Positions 26,073 through 34,135 of a DNA stretch of 64,000 nucleotides are shown here, one piece after another. The stretch is from assembly GCA_020723325.1 (NCBI GenBank), contig DYJD01000006.1:1-64000 (forward strand), written 5' to 3'. A model generated the notes under the pieces. The model did no database searches and was not told the DNA's origin. It saw nothing but the letters and a program-made list of their open reading frames with translations. Position numbers and translations under genes: made by a program. Origin of the DNA: Desulfosudis oleivorans (GTDB lineage Bacteria; Desulfobacterota; Desulfobacteria; Desulfobacterales; SURF-7). Every line of letters begins with the position of its first letter. The first letter of the stretch is position 1.

Positions 26073-28553
26073 TCAGCCAAGCTCCATGGAAATGCCCTGG
26101 GATTCCGCCAGATCCCTCAATGTTGCCAGTGCCTCTGTATATTCGAAGGCCTCAATTAGTTCATGAAGCTGTTCCAGTTGTTTTTGGAATGGGGAACCCT
26201 GGGCCTGGGTCTGGATCGATTGCATACAATCCACGGCATCAGCATCACCGGTTATGAGCAGTCCGGCCAGCTTGACTAACAGGGGGCTGATTTTGGTCAG
26301 ATCCTCCAGGGTTTCTTGGTCTGGGGTGGATGGATTTGCGGGGTTTGGGGTTTCGGCCTGCTTTAGTGTACCTATGGATCGGATCACGATCTCGAAAGAC
26401 TGTTGAAAATCTGCAAGAAGGGCCACTATGTTTTCCTGTTTTTTTTGGATGATTGAAGTCTCCAGTTCAGAGGCGGCTGTGTACAGATCCATGGCCCCGA
26501 TATTGCCGGAAATCCCCTTGATGGTATGTGCTATTTTCCGGATTTGCTCCATATCGTCCCCAGCCAGCGCAGCCCGGATTCTGGCAGGGGTCTCCGCATG
26601 ATCGGCATGGAACAGGTGCAAAAGCTTATTATAGAGTACCCGATTGCCGCGGAGCAACGACAGTCCGTTTTCAATATTGATACCCGGCAAGGCCGCGGGC
26701 AGCGCATCACCGGCGGCGCTGCCGGGACCGGCTTGCGGCATAATGGTGGCGGGTCGATTTGATGGTGATATCCACCTGGTCAAAACTTCAAAAAGCTTCG
26801 TGGATTGAATCGGCTTGGTGATGTAGTCGTTCATTCCGGCAGCGAGACATTTTTCTCTTTCACCGGTCAAGGCATGGGCAGTCAGGGCGATAATCGGAAT
26901 CCCGGATCGTGAATCCCATGGCAGGGTCTCCGGGCCTGCGTTCCTTTTTTCAGCTTCGCGCTCCCTGATTTTCCTGGTTGCTTCATACCCGTCCAACACC
27001 GGCATTTGCAAGTCCATGAGCACAACATCAATTTCACGATCTGCTGCCAATTCAACAGCCTCTTGGCCATTGGCGGCAAGGGTTACAATACCTCCTTGGC
27101 CCTCAATCAATTCCGAGGCGACCAGTTGATTGATCTCATTGTCTTCGGCCAGCAGGATTCTTACGCCTTTCATCAATTTCAAAGCCTCGTCCGCCCATAC
27201 ATCTTTTTTCAGGACGTCTGCCTTCTTGATTACCGCTTTTCCAAAAAGTTCCATGATGGAGTCAAACAGGACCGACATATTCACCGGCTTGATTAAAAAA
27301 GCGTCTGCGCCGGCTTCCTTGGCCGAGGCTGCCTGGGTGACCTGAAAGGAAAAGGACAACAAGGCATTTTCCAGGATCTCGCGGGAAGAGGCATTGTCAT
27401 CCACCACCAGAACCCGCATCCCCTGAAGATCCGGCGGCATGATGTAGCGTCGTTCTTTTGCTTCCGGGCGGCAGATGAAACTTGCAGTAAAAGCAAAGGT
27501 GCTCCCTTTTCCAAGCTCACTGGTTACATGGATTTCTCCCCCCATCATTTCCACCAGGCGTCGAGAGATGGTCAAGCCAAGACCGGTACCGCCATATTTA
27601 CGGGTTGTGGAACCATCGGCCTGTTGGAAGGCTTGGAACAGATGCCGGATCTGGTCGGGCGCGATGCCGATACCGGTATCCTTGACGGAAAATTCCAGCA
27701 TGATCTTGTCAGGAGCATGATTCCCGGATGTTTCGGTCAGTTTGGTGGCAACAACAATCTCGCCGGCTTCCGTGAATTTGACGGCATTGTTGGTCAGGTT
27801 CATCAGCACTTGTCCGAGACGTAAGGGATCGCCCACCAGGGCGAGGGGCACATCCGCGGCGGTATTGAACAGCAATTCGACCCCTTTTTCTTTGGCCTTG
27901 ATGCTCAGCAGGCCGATAAGATTGTCCAGAACATCCTCCAGGTTGAAATCCACTGACTCCATGCGGAGTCTGCCGGCCTCGATTTTGGAAAAATCCAGGA
28001 TATCATCAATGATGCCGCGCAAAGATTGGCATGAGGCCTGCATCTTGGCCAGATAGTCCTGCTGTTTTACGGTCAAATTCGTTTTTAACACCAATTCGCA
28101 TAGACCCATGATGGCGTTCATGGGGGTCCGGATTTCATGACTCATATTAGCCAGGAATTCGCTTTTAAAGCGGGTGGCGGCCTCAGCCGCCACCTGCCCC
28201 AAACGCGCCTGCTCCTCGGAATGCACCAGCCTTTTTGTTTTGGCGTCGATCTGGGCCGCCATCAGGTTCACTTCGTCGACGATGGCATTCAGATCCATCT
28301 GCGCCACCGGTTCCAGGGTATGGCTGTAATCTCCTCCGGCGATCCGCCATAGAGGTTGCACCAAGGCTTCGGCCACGTCTTCGGAGATATTATTGACCTT
28401 GACAAAAAAGTCCTGTTTCAACTGATGATCAGCGTAAATATAGTGGGCCGCGCCCAGCAGCCCAATCAAACAGGCGCTGGTCAGACTGAGCCAGAAGACC
28501 AGGTCCGAGGCCATGGTACGTCTGATATAAGCTGGTTTTGTAAACAGACTCAT
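26073..28553 (-). CDS. Hybrid histidine kinase with two apparent internal deletions
   Basis: The order is one TM (about residues 15-38), a short HAMP-like stretch, HisKA with FLANMSHEIRTPMNAIMG (His139), a HATPase with KYGGTGLGLTISRR, a first receiver, a second receiver with LMDLQMPVLDGYEAT (Asp514), and an Hpt domain with IAHTIKGISGNIGAM (His676). Two parts look missing. The second TM and most of the periplasmic sensor are absent, with EALVQPLWRIAGGDYSHT joining directly. The first receiver jumps from QAASAKEA to GADAFLIKPV, losing its phosphoacceptor Asp. Both gaps keep the frame. The start ATG at 28553 is preferred to TTG at 28577. The kinase core, second receiver and Hpt look intact. Confidence 0.88.
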   Translation of the reverse strand: MSLFTKPAYIRRTMASDLVFWLSLTSACLIGLLGAAHYIYADHQLKQDFFVKVNNISEDVAEALVQPLWRIAGGDYSHTLEPVAQMDLNAIVDEVNLMAAQIDAKTKRLVHSEEQARLGQVAAEAATRFKSEFLANMSHEIRTPMNAIMGLCELVLKTNLTVKQQDYLAKMQASCQSLRGIIDDILDFSKIEAGRLRMESVDFNLEDVLDNLIGLLSIKAKEKGVELLFNTAADVPLALVGDPLRLGQVLMNLTNNAVKFTEAGEIVVATKLTETSGNHAPDKIMLEFSVKDTGIGIAPDQIRHLFQAFQQADGSTTRKYGGTGLGLTISRRLVEMMGGEIHVTSELGKGSTFAFTASFICRPEAKERRYIMPPDLQGMRVLVVDDNASSREILENALLSFSFQVTQAASAKEAGADAFLIKPVNMSVLFDSIMELFGKAVIKKADVLKKDVWADEALKLMKGVRILLAEDNEINQLVASELIEGQGGIVTLAANGQEAVELAADREIDVVLMDLQMPVLDGYEATRKIREREAEKRNAGPETLPWDSRSGIPIIALTAHALTGEREKCLAAGMNDYITKPIQSTKLFEVLTRWISPSNRPATIMPQAGPGSAAGDALPAALPGINIENGLSLLRGNRVLYNKLLHLFHADHAETPARIRAALAGDDMEQIRKIAHTIKGISGNIGAMDLYTAASELETSIIQKKQENIVALLADFQQSFEIVIRSIGTLKQAETPNPANPSTPDQETLEDLTKISPLLVKLAGLLITGDADAVDCMQSIQTQAQGSPFQKQLEQLHELIEAFEYTEALATLRDLAESQGISMELG

Positions 28554-28598
28554 TTCATCCCGGAATGCTGCATCCAAGATTTTTTTCCAGACCCGGGT

Positions 28599-29204
28599 CT
28601 ATTTTTTCAAAAGCACATCAGGGTACAATATTTCTACGCAGTTCGGGCAAATACCATGGGAAAATTCCGCTTCCGAATGCTTTTGAATATAGTCTTCGAT
28701 CTGGTTCCAATAGCCTTTATCATCCCTGATATTTTTGCAGTGTGCGCAGATGGGCAGAAGACCTTTAAGGGATTTGATCTGGGCCATGGCCTGTTTCAGC
28801 TCCTGTATCTTGATCTCCAAGGATTTGCGGTAAGCTTCTTTTTCAAGGTGATGGCCTACCCGGAGTCGGACGATATCCGGTAGGATGGGCTTGGTGATGT
28901 AGTCCACGGCACCAAGCTCCAGACCCTTTTTTTCAAAGCCGATATCACTCATGGCGGTTAGAAAAATAATGGGAATGCCGCTGGTACGATCATCCGACTT
29001 CAATTGGCGGCAGACCTCATACCCATCCATTCCCGGCATCACAATATCCAGCAGGATGATGTCCGGCAGATTCTGCCTGGCCCTATCCAGCCCTTGGATG
29101 CCGTTCATGGCTATATAGGTTTTAAAATGGGGCTTCAAGGCATCCAGAATAATATTTACATTCACTCTTTCATCTTCAACAATGAGAACCGAATTTGTTG
29201 TCAC
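28599..29204 (-). CDS. Response regulator with C-terminal Cys-rich module
   Basis: The receiver domain is at residues about 5-120, with VLIVEDERVN, ILLDIVMPGMDGYEV (phosphoacceptor Asp) and YITKP. A coiled linker follows (KIQELKQAMAQIKSLKG), then a C-terminal module GLLPICAHCKNIRDDKGYWN ... GICPNCVEILYPDV. The pairs CAHC and CPNC could bind a metal. Proteins with this receiver plus LLPICxxCKxIRDDxGYW tail are frequent in deltaproteobacteria, and the tail function is unknown to me. It is not a DNA-binding regulator. GTG at 29204 follows AGGAGGT at 29211-29217, so I reject the longer upstream frame. It probably works with the hybrid kinase 45 nt downstream. Confidence 0.85.
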   Translation of the reverse strand: MTTNSVLIVEDERVNVNIILDALKPHFKTYIAMNGIQGLDRARQNLPDIILLDIVMPGMDGYEVCRQLKSDDRTSGIPIIFLTAMSDIGFEKKGLELGAVDYITKPILPDIVRLRVGHHLEKEAYRKSLEIKIQELKQAMAQIKSLKGLLPICAHCKNIRDDKGYWNQIEDYIQKHSEAEFSHGICPNCVEILYPDVLLKK

Positions 29205-29330
29205 TGACGCACCTCCTGTGATGAATGGTTGACGTCTGAAACAACCATAAAGCAGATAAGTATACAAACCGGATGAATTGGTCCTGAGCAATGGCGGAGA
29301 AAACTCAATAGCGGGATCCCAGGCACCCAA

Positions 29331-29769
29331 ACTAGAAGAATATTTTTCGCAATGATTATGGTGGTCACCCTATCACATGCCGATCAATCTTTCAAATCTC
29401 TTTAAACTCGGACTTGAGATCATCACGGGAATGCCGTATAGTACAATTAATCATAAACGTCGGCATCCATGACAAGCTGGAATATTTTCTTTTATTTTTC
29501 AACAGATAAGCCGCTGCATATTGATCTGCCCTTGATTCCATGTTCAGCAGGAATTGGAATCTGTGATGATTTATTTTTGGTTGTTTCCCGGCCGATGCGG
29601 AAAATTTTGCACAGCTCAGCGGTATTCTTCTGATCCGATGATATTTTTGAACCGGCCCCAGGATGATTCCTTGCATCCCAACGATCATGCGCGATAGACG
29701 GCGAGATCTGGTTTTTCGATACCGGTCCGGCGTTGCCATTGCTATCCTTTAACAAACAGGAGGTGCACC
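29331..29769. other. Intergenic region without recognised features
   Basis: About 440 bp lie between the response regulator (minus) and the cNMP-binding protein (plus). Two overlapping minus-strand frames of 115 and 87 codons exist, but neither has a ribosome-binding site or resembles a protein family, and they contradict each other. The divergent genes on both sides mean that promoters are expected here. I could not single out a convincing one. Confidence 0.5.
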
Positions 29770-30258
29770 ATGATTATGAAGCAATCGGATTTTTTCTGGG
29801 GGTTGCACAAGGATGTGGCCAAAGAATTTATGGAAAACGCACAAAAATATGCCCATGACAAAGATGAGGTGCTTTTTCGCGAAGGGGACCCGGCTGAACG
29901 TTTTTACATCCTGCTTAAGGGGCGGGTGCGTTTGACCATTGGGCAAAACGGCAGGAGTGTATACATGGTAAGCCACCCAGGTGAGGCCTTTGGTTGGTCA
30001 AGCCTGATCGAGCGAACTACTTATGCCGCTTCCGCCATCTGCCTTGAGCCCACCAAATTGCTGGTCATTGAAAAACAGGCTTTTGAAAGAATCCTGCAGG
30101 ATGAGCCGGAAAAGAAAATGCTGTTGTACAAACGCCTGGCAGAAATGCTGGGTCATCGTCTGATCATGAGTTATCGCGCCCAAGCCGCAGCCCAAGTGGA
30201 CACTGCACCCATTTCTTTCGGCTCCGGTCAATTGCAGGATTATCCCTTGGGCTTATAG
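29770..30258 (+). CDS. Cyclic nucleotide-binding domain protein without HTH
   Basis: This 162-residue protein is made almost only of a CAP-type cNMP-binding domain. It has EVLFREGDPAERFYILLKGR, then VRLTIGQNG, MVSHPGEAFGWSSL and LLVIEKQAFERILQ. The C-terminal helix-turn-helix of Crp/Fnr regulators is absent, so it is not a classical DNA-binding regulator. It may sense a nucleotide and act on a partner protein. The GExxGxxS region reads GEAFGWSSL, and the canonical phosphate-binding Arg seems to be replaced, so ligand binding is uncertain. ATG at 29770 follows AGGAGGT. It appears monocistronic. Confidence 0.85.
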   Translation: MIMKQSDFFWGLHKDVAKEFMENAQKYAHDKDEVLFREGDPAERFYILLKGRVRLTIGQNGRSVYMVSHPGEAFGWSSLIERTTYAASAICLEPTKLLVIEKQAFERILQDEPEKKMLLYKRLAEMLGHRLIMSYRAQAAAQVDTAPISFGSGQLQDYPLGL

Positions 30259-30268
30259 GATCTGCACT

Positions 30269-30421
30269 AGGGCAAATCGCTTATGGTTTTTAGGTCGGGG
30301 TCGGTATCGGGGTCGCAATTGGAATGAGCCGTTTTTTCAGGGTTGCAAGCAGGGTCAGTAGATTAATTCGATACCGATTCCGATAGCGACCCCGACTCCG
30401 AAAACCAAATGCGATTCCCCT
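30269..30421. repeat. Long imperfect palindrome with GGGGTC hexamers
   Basis: The left arm (about 30269-30320) reads AGGGCAAATCGCTTATGG then TCGGGGTCGGTATCGGGGTC. The right arm (about 30365-30421) is close to its reverse complement, with CGATAGCGACCCCGACTCCG and AAATGCGATTCCCCT. The arms are about 50 bp each around a 45-bp centre. The same design recurs at 47.6-48.0 kb, so this is a dispersed MITE-like element. It fills the gap between the cNMP-binding gene and vapB. Confidence 0.6.
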
Positions 30422-30441
30422 GAATAGCTCTGGAATATGCC

Positions 30442-30469
30442 TTGACAGGCATATGTATCATGATATTAT
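30442..30469 (+). promoter_or_regulatory. vapBC promoter with palindromic operator candidate
   Basis: TTGACA at 30442-30447 and TATTAT at 30464-30469 are spaced by 16 bp, a good sigma-70-type promoter. The perfect palindrome TATCATGATA (30456-30465) overlaps the -10 region. Type II antitoxins usually repress their own promoter through such palindromes, so it is a candidate operator for VapB. Confidence 0.6.
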
Positions 30470-30492
30470 GATGTTTAGTGGAGGCATATTAT

Positions 30493-30687
30493 ATGCGCAC
30501 AACTTTGAATATCAACGACGAGGCCCTAACAGCGGCCATGGAATATGCCCAAGGCCGTTCAAAAACCGAAGTGGTGAATGAGGCTTTACGGCGATTCGCA
30601 CGCGCTAAAATGCGTCGGGAACTTCTGCAATTACGGGGTAAAGTAAAATGGGAAGGGAATCTGGATGAGCTGAGGAAACGAAAATGA
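30493..30687 (+). CDS. vapB: VapB-type antitoxin
   Basis: A 64-residue protein, MRTTLNINDEALTAAMEYAQ and then GRSKTEVVNEALRRFARAKM, matches the VapB/ribbon-helix-helix antitoxin pattern: a short beta strand, two helices and a charged C-terminal tail that should block the toxin. ATG at 30493 is preceded by GGAGG with an 8-nt spacer, so I trim the longer frame beginning at 30478. Its stop overlaps the toxin start by 4 bp (ATGA), as is common for these operons. It should neutralise VapC and repress the promoter at 30442-30469. Confidence 0.85.
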   Translation: MRTTLNINDEALTAAMEYAQGRSKTEVVNEALRRFARAKMRRELLQLRGKVKWEGNLDELRKRK

Positions 30688-31094
30688 AGGTTTTGGTCGA
30701 TACTTCGGTATGGATTGATTTTTTTAACGACTACAAAAGCCCTGCTGCCGAAGCCTTGGCCCGATTGATTGATGAAGAGGTGGACTTGCTTACCTGCGGA
30801 GTGATCCTCTCTGAATTTATGCAAGGGCTAAAAGACCCGGGAACCATAAAGACCCTGGAAAAACATTTCCGGGAGATGGATTGGCTTACACCCCAAGAAC
30901 CCGAAACGTATCTTGCCGCCGCAGCCCTCTTTCGCGATCTGCGCCGCCGCGGTATAACTGTACGTTCGACCATCGATTGTCTGATTGCCCAGCTTGCGCT
31001 GGAGAACAAAGCTCTTATCTTAACCAAAGACAAAGATCTCAGCAGAATCATCGATTCTGGTGTTATGCGGCTACAAGCCTTTCCGATACCATAA
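30684..31094 (+). CDS. vapC: VapC-type PIN domain ribonuclease toxin
   Basis: This 136-residue PIN domain protein starts MKVLVDTSVWIDFFN, with the first acidic residue at Asp6. The conserved Glu is in ILSEFMQG, and further acidic residues are in STIDCLIAQLALE and LTKDKDLSRI. These form the Mg-dependent nuclease site that in VapC toxins cleaves tRNA or rRNA. It is translationally coupled to vapB. The acidic residues look intact, so the toxin is probably active. The RNA target cannot be predicted. Confidence 0.9.
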   Translation: MKVLVDTSVWIDFFNDYKSPAAEALARLIDEEVDLLTCGVILSEFMQGLKDPGTIKTLEKHFREMDWLTPQEPETYLAAAALFRDLRRRGITVRSTIDCLIAQLALENKALILTKDKDLSRIIDSGVMRLQAFPIP

Positions 31095-31129
31095 AAAAAT
31101 GGCCGAAGCGAAAAAGCCGGGACATCATC

Positions 31130-31158
31130 TTGTAATAGCATGGCAATACAGGTATACT
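31130..31158 (+). promoter_or_regulatory. Candidate promoter of the SBP-OmpA/PspA cluster
   Basis: TTGTAA at 31130-31135 and TATACT at 31153-31158 are separated by 17 bp. This lies about 138 bp before the first gene of the 31.3-43.6 kb cluster and after vapC. The -10 is good and the -35 moderate. No operator is evident. Confidence 0.4.
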
Positions 31159-31296
31159 CGCTCTGCTAACGATGGCATGCCCCTTACAAAAACGGGCCTC
31201 TTAATCACAATCAATTGAAATTTTATTCATTTTGGTCTTTCGATTAGGACAAGGCAAAAAAGCGATACGATCCCTTTGGAATGACTGGAGGATAAC

Positions 31297-33138
31297 ATGC
31301 GCATGAGAGTGAAGACCAGCCTGATTGCATTGCTGCTGTTGGTTCTGGGTATGAGTGAAGGCCGGGCGGAGAAGAGCTTTAAAAGTCTGGTGGGCAATGT
31401 CCCTGTGGGTAATGTCACTCAAACCAAGCCCCTGCTCGTGCCTTATATTACCTGGGGCGGGGACATGGCCACGTTTTACGCCAACGGCGGCTTGCAAACC
31501 AAGGTCGGCAGCATTTTCGCCAAACAGGGCCTGCAGCTCCAGTTGACCGCCGGCGACAATTTCACCCAACAAGTGCGGGACTACCTGGCCGGTAAGTCGC
31601 CTTTTTTGCGCGGCACCTTCAGCATGATGGGCATGGCTTCGGAAGTGATCGGCGCGGACAGCCGCACCCAGGGCATGGTGATCGCCCAGATGACCTGGTC
31701 GGCCGGCGACCACATGGTGATCCGCACCCCCATGAAGAGCACGGCGGATTTGAAAGGCAAGACCATTGTCCTGCAGGAAGGCGGGCCCCACGTGGGCATG
31801 CTGGATGATATTCTGAACACAGCCCAGTTGAAGTGGGAGGATGTCAACATCATCTGGGCCAAGGATTTGACGGCCACACCGGATTCACCGGCGGAGATGT
31901 TCCGCAAAAATGCCAAGATCGATGCCTGCTTTGTGATCACGCCGGATATGATCGGGCTTTGCGGCGGCTTGCACAACACCGGTTCCGGCGCCGAGGGTTC
32001 GGTGAAAAACGCCCGGGTGCTGGTATCCACCGCCGACTTGTCCCGCTCCATCGCCGATGTCTATGTGTGCCGCAAGGACTTTTTCGATGCCAATACCGAG
32101 CTGGTCACCCAATTCGTGGCCGGGTACCTGAAAGCCTGTGAAGAAGTGCTGGATTTGAAAAAACAATATGAAGCCAAGGGTTCGCCGGAATACATGAAAT
32201 TGCTGCAACTGACCCAGGACATTTACGGCAAAACCGTCATCCCCACCCTGGAGGAGGATGCCCACGGCCTGCTTTCCGACTGTACTTTCGTGGGCCATCC
32301 GGGCAATGTGGCCTTTTTCACCCAGAAGAACAATCTGCACGGGTTCGCCGCCTTTCATGAAAGCGCCCTCAACCTGGCCGTGAACCGGGGCTATGCCCAG
32401 ACCCAAAAGGCCCTGCTGCCCTCGGGAATCGATTTCAACTCGCCCAAATTCATCAAATATCTGAGCAAAATCACGGTTGAAAAAACCGAACGGTTCCAGG
32501 CTGAAGCCGTGCAGAAGGAAATCGAGGAACTGAGTGCCGGCGGCGGTCTGGACGACCGCACGATTGCTTCCTTCACCATCGGCTTTGAGCCCAATCAGAT
32601 GGAGTTTGATGCAAACAAATACAGCGCCGAATACAAACGGGTGGTGGAAATGGCGGATAAATACGGCAATGCCGTGGTGGCCATCCGCGGGCATTCGGAC
32701 CCCACCAAAACCCTTTTGGACCTGGTCAAGGCCGGCATGGGCAAAGGCATTGTGAAGCGTTCCGGCACCACGGGCAATTACAACTATTCATTGAACGGCA
32801 AACCCATGGATCTGGGCGCCATACCCGCCATGATCAAGCTGATCGAAGCCGGTTATTTTGACGGGGCCGGCGAAGCCAATCCCAGGGAAACCATGCAGGC
32901 GGCCCTGAATTTATCCAAAAAACGGGCGGAGGCCGTGCGCAAGTCCATCCTCGGTTTTGCCCAATCCAAAGGGATCCGTTTTGATGCCAGCCAGATCCAA
33001 TCCGTGGGCGCCGGTATCCGGGAACCGTTCATCGCCAAACCCGCCTCCATGCAAGAGGCCATGCAGAACATGCGGGTGGAATTCCGTCTGCTGCGGGTGT
33101 CTGCCGAGGCCGCGTCCAAATCGGATTTCGATTTTTAA
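31297..33138 (+). CDS. NMT1-type solute-binding protein fused to OmpA-like domain (exported)
   Basis: A signal peptide (about residues 1-24) is followed by a periplasmic binding-protein domain of the NMT1/SsuA kind (about 45-370), with TPMKSTADLKGKTIVLQEGG and PDMIGLCGG. An OmpA-like domain then spans about 425-605, with NAVVAIRGHSDPTKTLLDL and NLSKKRAEAVRKSILGFAQ. The OmpA part has an insertion of about 50 residues before the NxxxSxxRA helix. The first domain would bind a small ligand and the second peptidoglycan, which would fix the sensor to the cell wall. GGAGG precedes the ATG at 31297. It heads a cluster with VWA, PspA, AAA+ and ABC importer genes. The ligand is unknown. Confidence 0.82.
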   Translation: MRMRVKTSLIALLLLVLGMSEGRAEKSFKSLVGNVPVGNVTQTKPLLVPYITWGGDMATFYANGGLQTKVGSIFAKQGLQLQLTAGDNFTQQVRDYLAGKSPFLRGTFSMMGMASEVIGADSRTQGMVIAQMTWSAGDHMVIRTPMKSTADLKGKTIVLQEGGPHVGMLDDILNTAQLKWEDVNIIWAKDLTATPDSPAEMFRKNAKIDACFVITPDMIGLCGGLHNTGSGAEGSVKNARVLVSTADLSRSIADVYVCRKDFFDANTELVTQFVAGYLKACEEVLDLKKQYEAKGSPEYMKLLQLTQDIYGKTVIPTLEEDAHGLLSDCTFVGHPGNVAFFTQKNNLHGFAAFHESALNLAVNRGYAQTQKALLPSGIDFNSPKFIKYLSKITVEKTERFQAEAVQKEIEELSAGGGLDDRTIASFTIGFEPNQMEFDANKYSAEYKRVVEMADKYGNAVVAIRGHSDPTKTLLDLVKAGMGKGIVKRSGTTGNYNYSLNGKPMDLGAIPAMIKLIEAGYFDGAGEANPRETMQAALNLSKKRAEAVRKSILGFAQSKGIRFDASQIQSVGAGIREPFIAKPASMQEAMQNMRVEFRLLRVSAEAASKSDFDF

Positions 33139-33162
33139 TCCTTAACTGCAAAGGGTGACGGC

Positions 33163-34119
33163 ATGAACAGGTCGGTCTGCATCGTTGTTTTCGTTTGGCT
33201 GAGTCTCCTGCCTGGTTCGGGAATGGCTGCATCCGTGGATACCGACTCCAATAACGTGGTGATCGTGCTGGATGCTTCCGGGTCCATGAGCGAAAAAATG
33301 GGCACAGCCGGCATGACCAAGATGGAAGGCGCCAAGACCGCCCTGCTGGAAGTCTTGCGCCAGGTGCCGGCCGGCACCAATATCGGCCTGCTGGTTTTCA
33401 GTTCAAGCAATCTGAAAAATAACTGGGTCTACCCCTTGGGGAAGCTGGATCCGGCTATGCTGGAGTCTGCCGTCCGGCTGCCCCAACCCGGCGGCAACAC
33501 CCCTTTGGGCGAATACATCAAAAAGGGGGCGGACAGGCTTTTGGAGCAGCGCGCCAAGCAATTCGGCTACGGCACCTATCGTTTGCTGATAGTCACGGAC
33601 GGCGAGGCCACGGAGCGCGAAAACATAGTGGAAAGAGTCGTGCCGGAAGTGATGGCCCGGGGCATCACCATGGATGTCATCGGCGTGAACATGCGCAAAG
33701 CCCACACCCTGGCCACCCGGGTGAACTCCTACCGGAGTGCCGATGATCCGGCAGCCCTGACCCGCGCCCTGAGTGCCGTATTTGCCGAGGTGGGCGGGAC
33801 CGAGCAATCCGGCACGGATGCGGAAGCCTTTGCCGAGCTTGCGCCCTTACCGGATGAGATGGCCCAGGCCATGTTGAAAGCCCTGGCCGTGAGCGGCAAT
33901 CACCCCATCGGGCAAAGCGCCGGCCCCAAGGGACTGGAAAAACCCTTGGTGGATTCAGCCAAGGGGCAATCAGCGCCCACGACACAGGCTCCCCAATCCC
34001 AGCAGCAACAGGCTGCCAAGGAGGAACAGCCGCTTTGGTATTGGGTCGTTCCGATTCTGATCGCCATTATCTGGTTGAGTCGCCGCAAATCAAAAACAAG
34101 ACGCAGCCGGAAGTATTGA
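33163..34119 (+). CDS. Membrane-anchored VWA domain protein
   Basis: A signal peptide (1-23) is followed by a von Willebrand A domain with an intact metal-ion-dependent adhesion site: DASGSMS (Asp37, Ser39, Ser41), the threonine in GGNTPLG, and VTDGEAT. A Pro/Gln-rich linker, a C-terminal TM (PLWYWVVPILIAIIWLS) and a basic tail RRKSKTRRSRKY follow. So the VWA domain is periplasmic and tethered to the inner membrane. VWA domains mediate metal-dependent protein contacts, often with AAA+ partners or substrates. It lies between the two SBP-OmpA genes (24 and 16 nt), so they probably form one complex. Confidence 0.88.
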   Translation: MNRSVCIVVFVWLSLLPGSGMAASVDTDSNNVVIVLDASGSMSEKMGTAGMTKMEGAKTALLEVLRQVPAGTNIGLLVFSSSNLKNNWVYPLGKLDPAMLESAVRLPQPGGNTPLGEYIKKGADRLLEQRAKQFGYGTYRLLIVTDGEATERENIVERVVPEVMARGITMDVIGVNMRKAHTLATRVNSYRSADDPAALTRALSAVFAEVGGTEQSGTDAEAFAELAPLPDEMAQAMLKALAVSGNHPIGQSAGPKGLEKPLVDSAKGQSAPTTQAPQSQQQQAAKEEQPLWYWVVPILIAIIWLSRRKSKTRRSRKY

Positions 34120-34135
34120 AAGGATCCATCCACCC

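Noticed and set aside
29392-29755. Two overlapping minus-strand ORFs of 115 and 87 codons
   Set aside because: They are in different frames over the same DNA, lack ribosome-binding sites and have no recognisable features.
30493-31094. VapBC as part of a larger defence island
   Set aside because: No restriction, Abi, CRISPR or phage genes lie around it. It is an isolated toxin-antitoxin pair next to a repeat.
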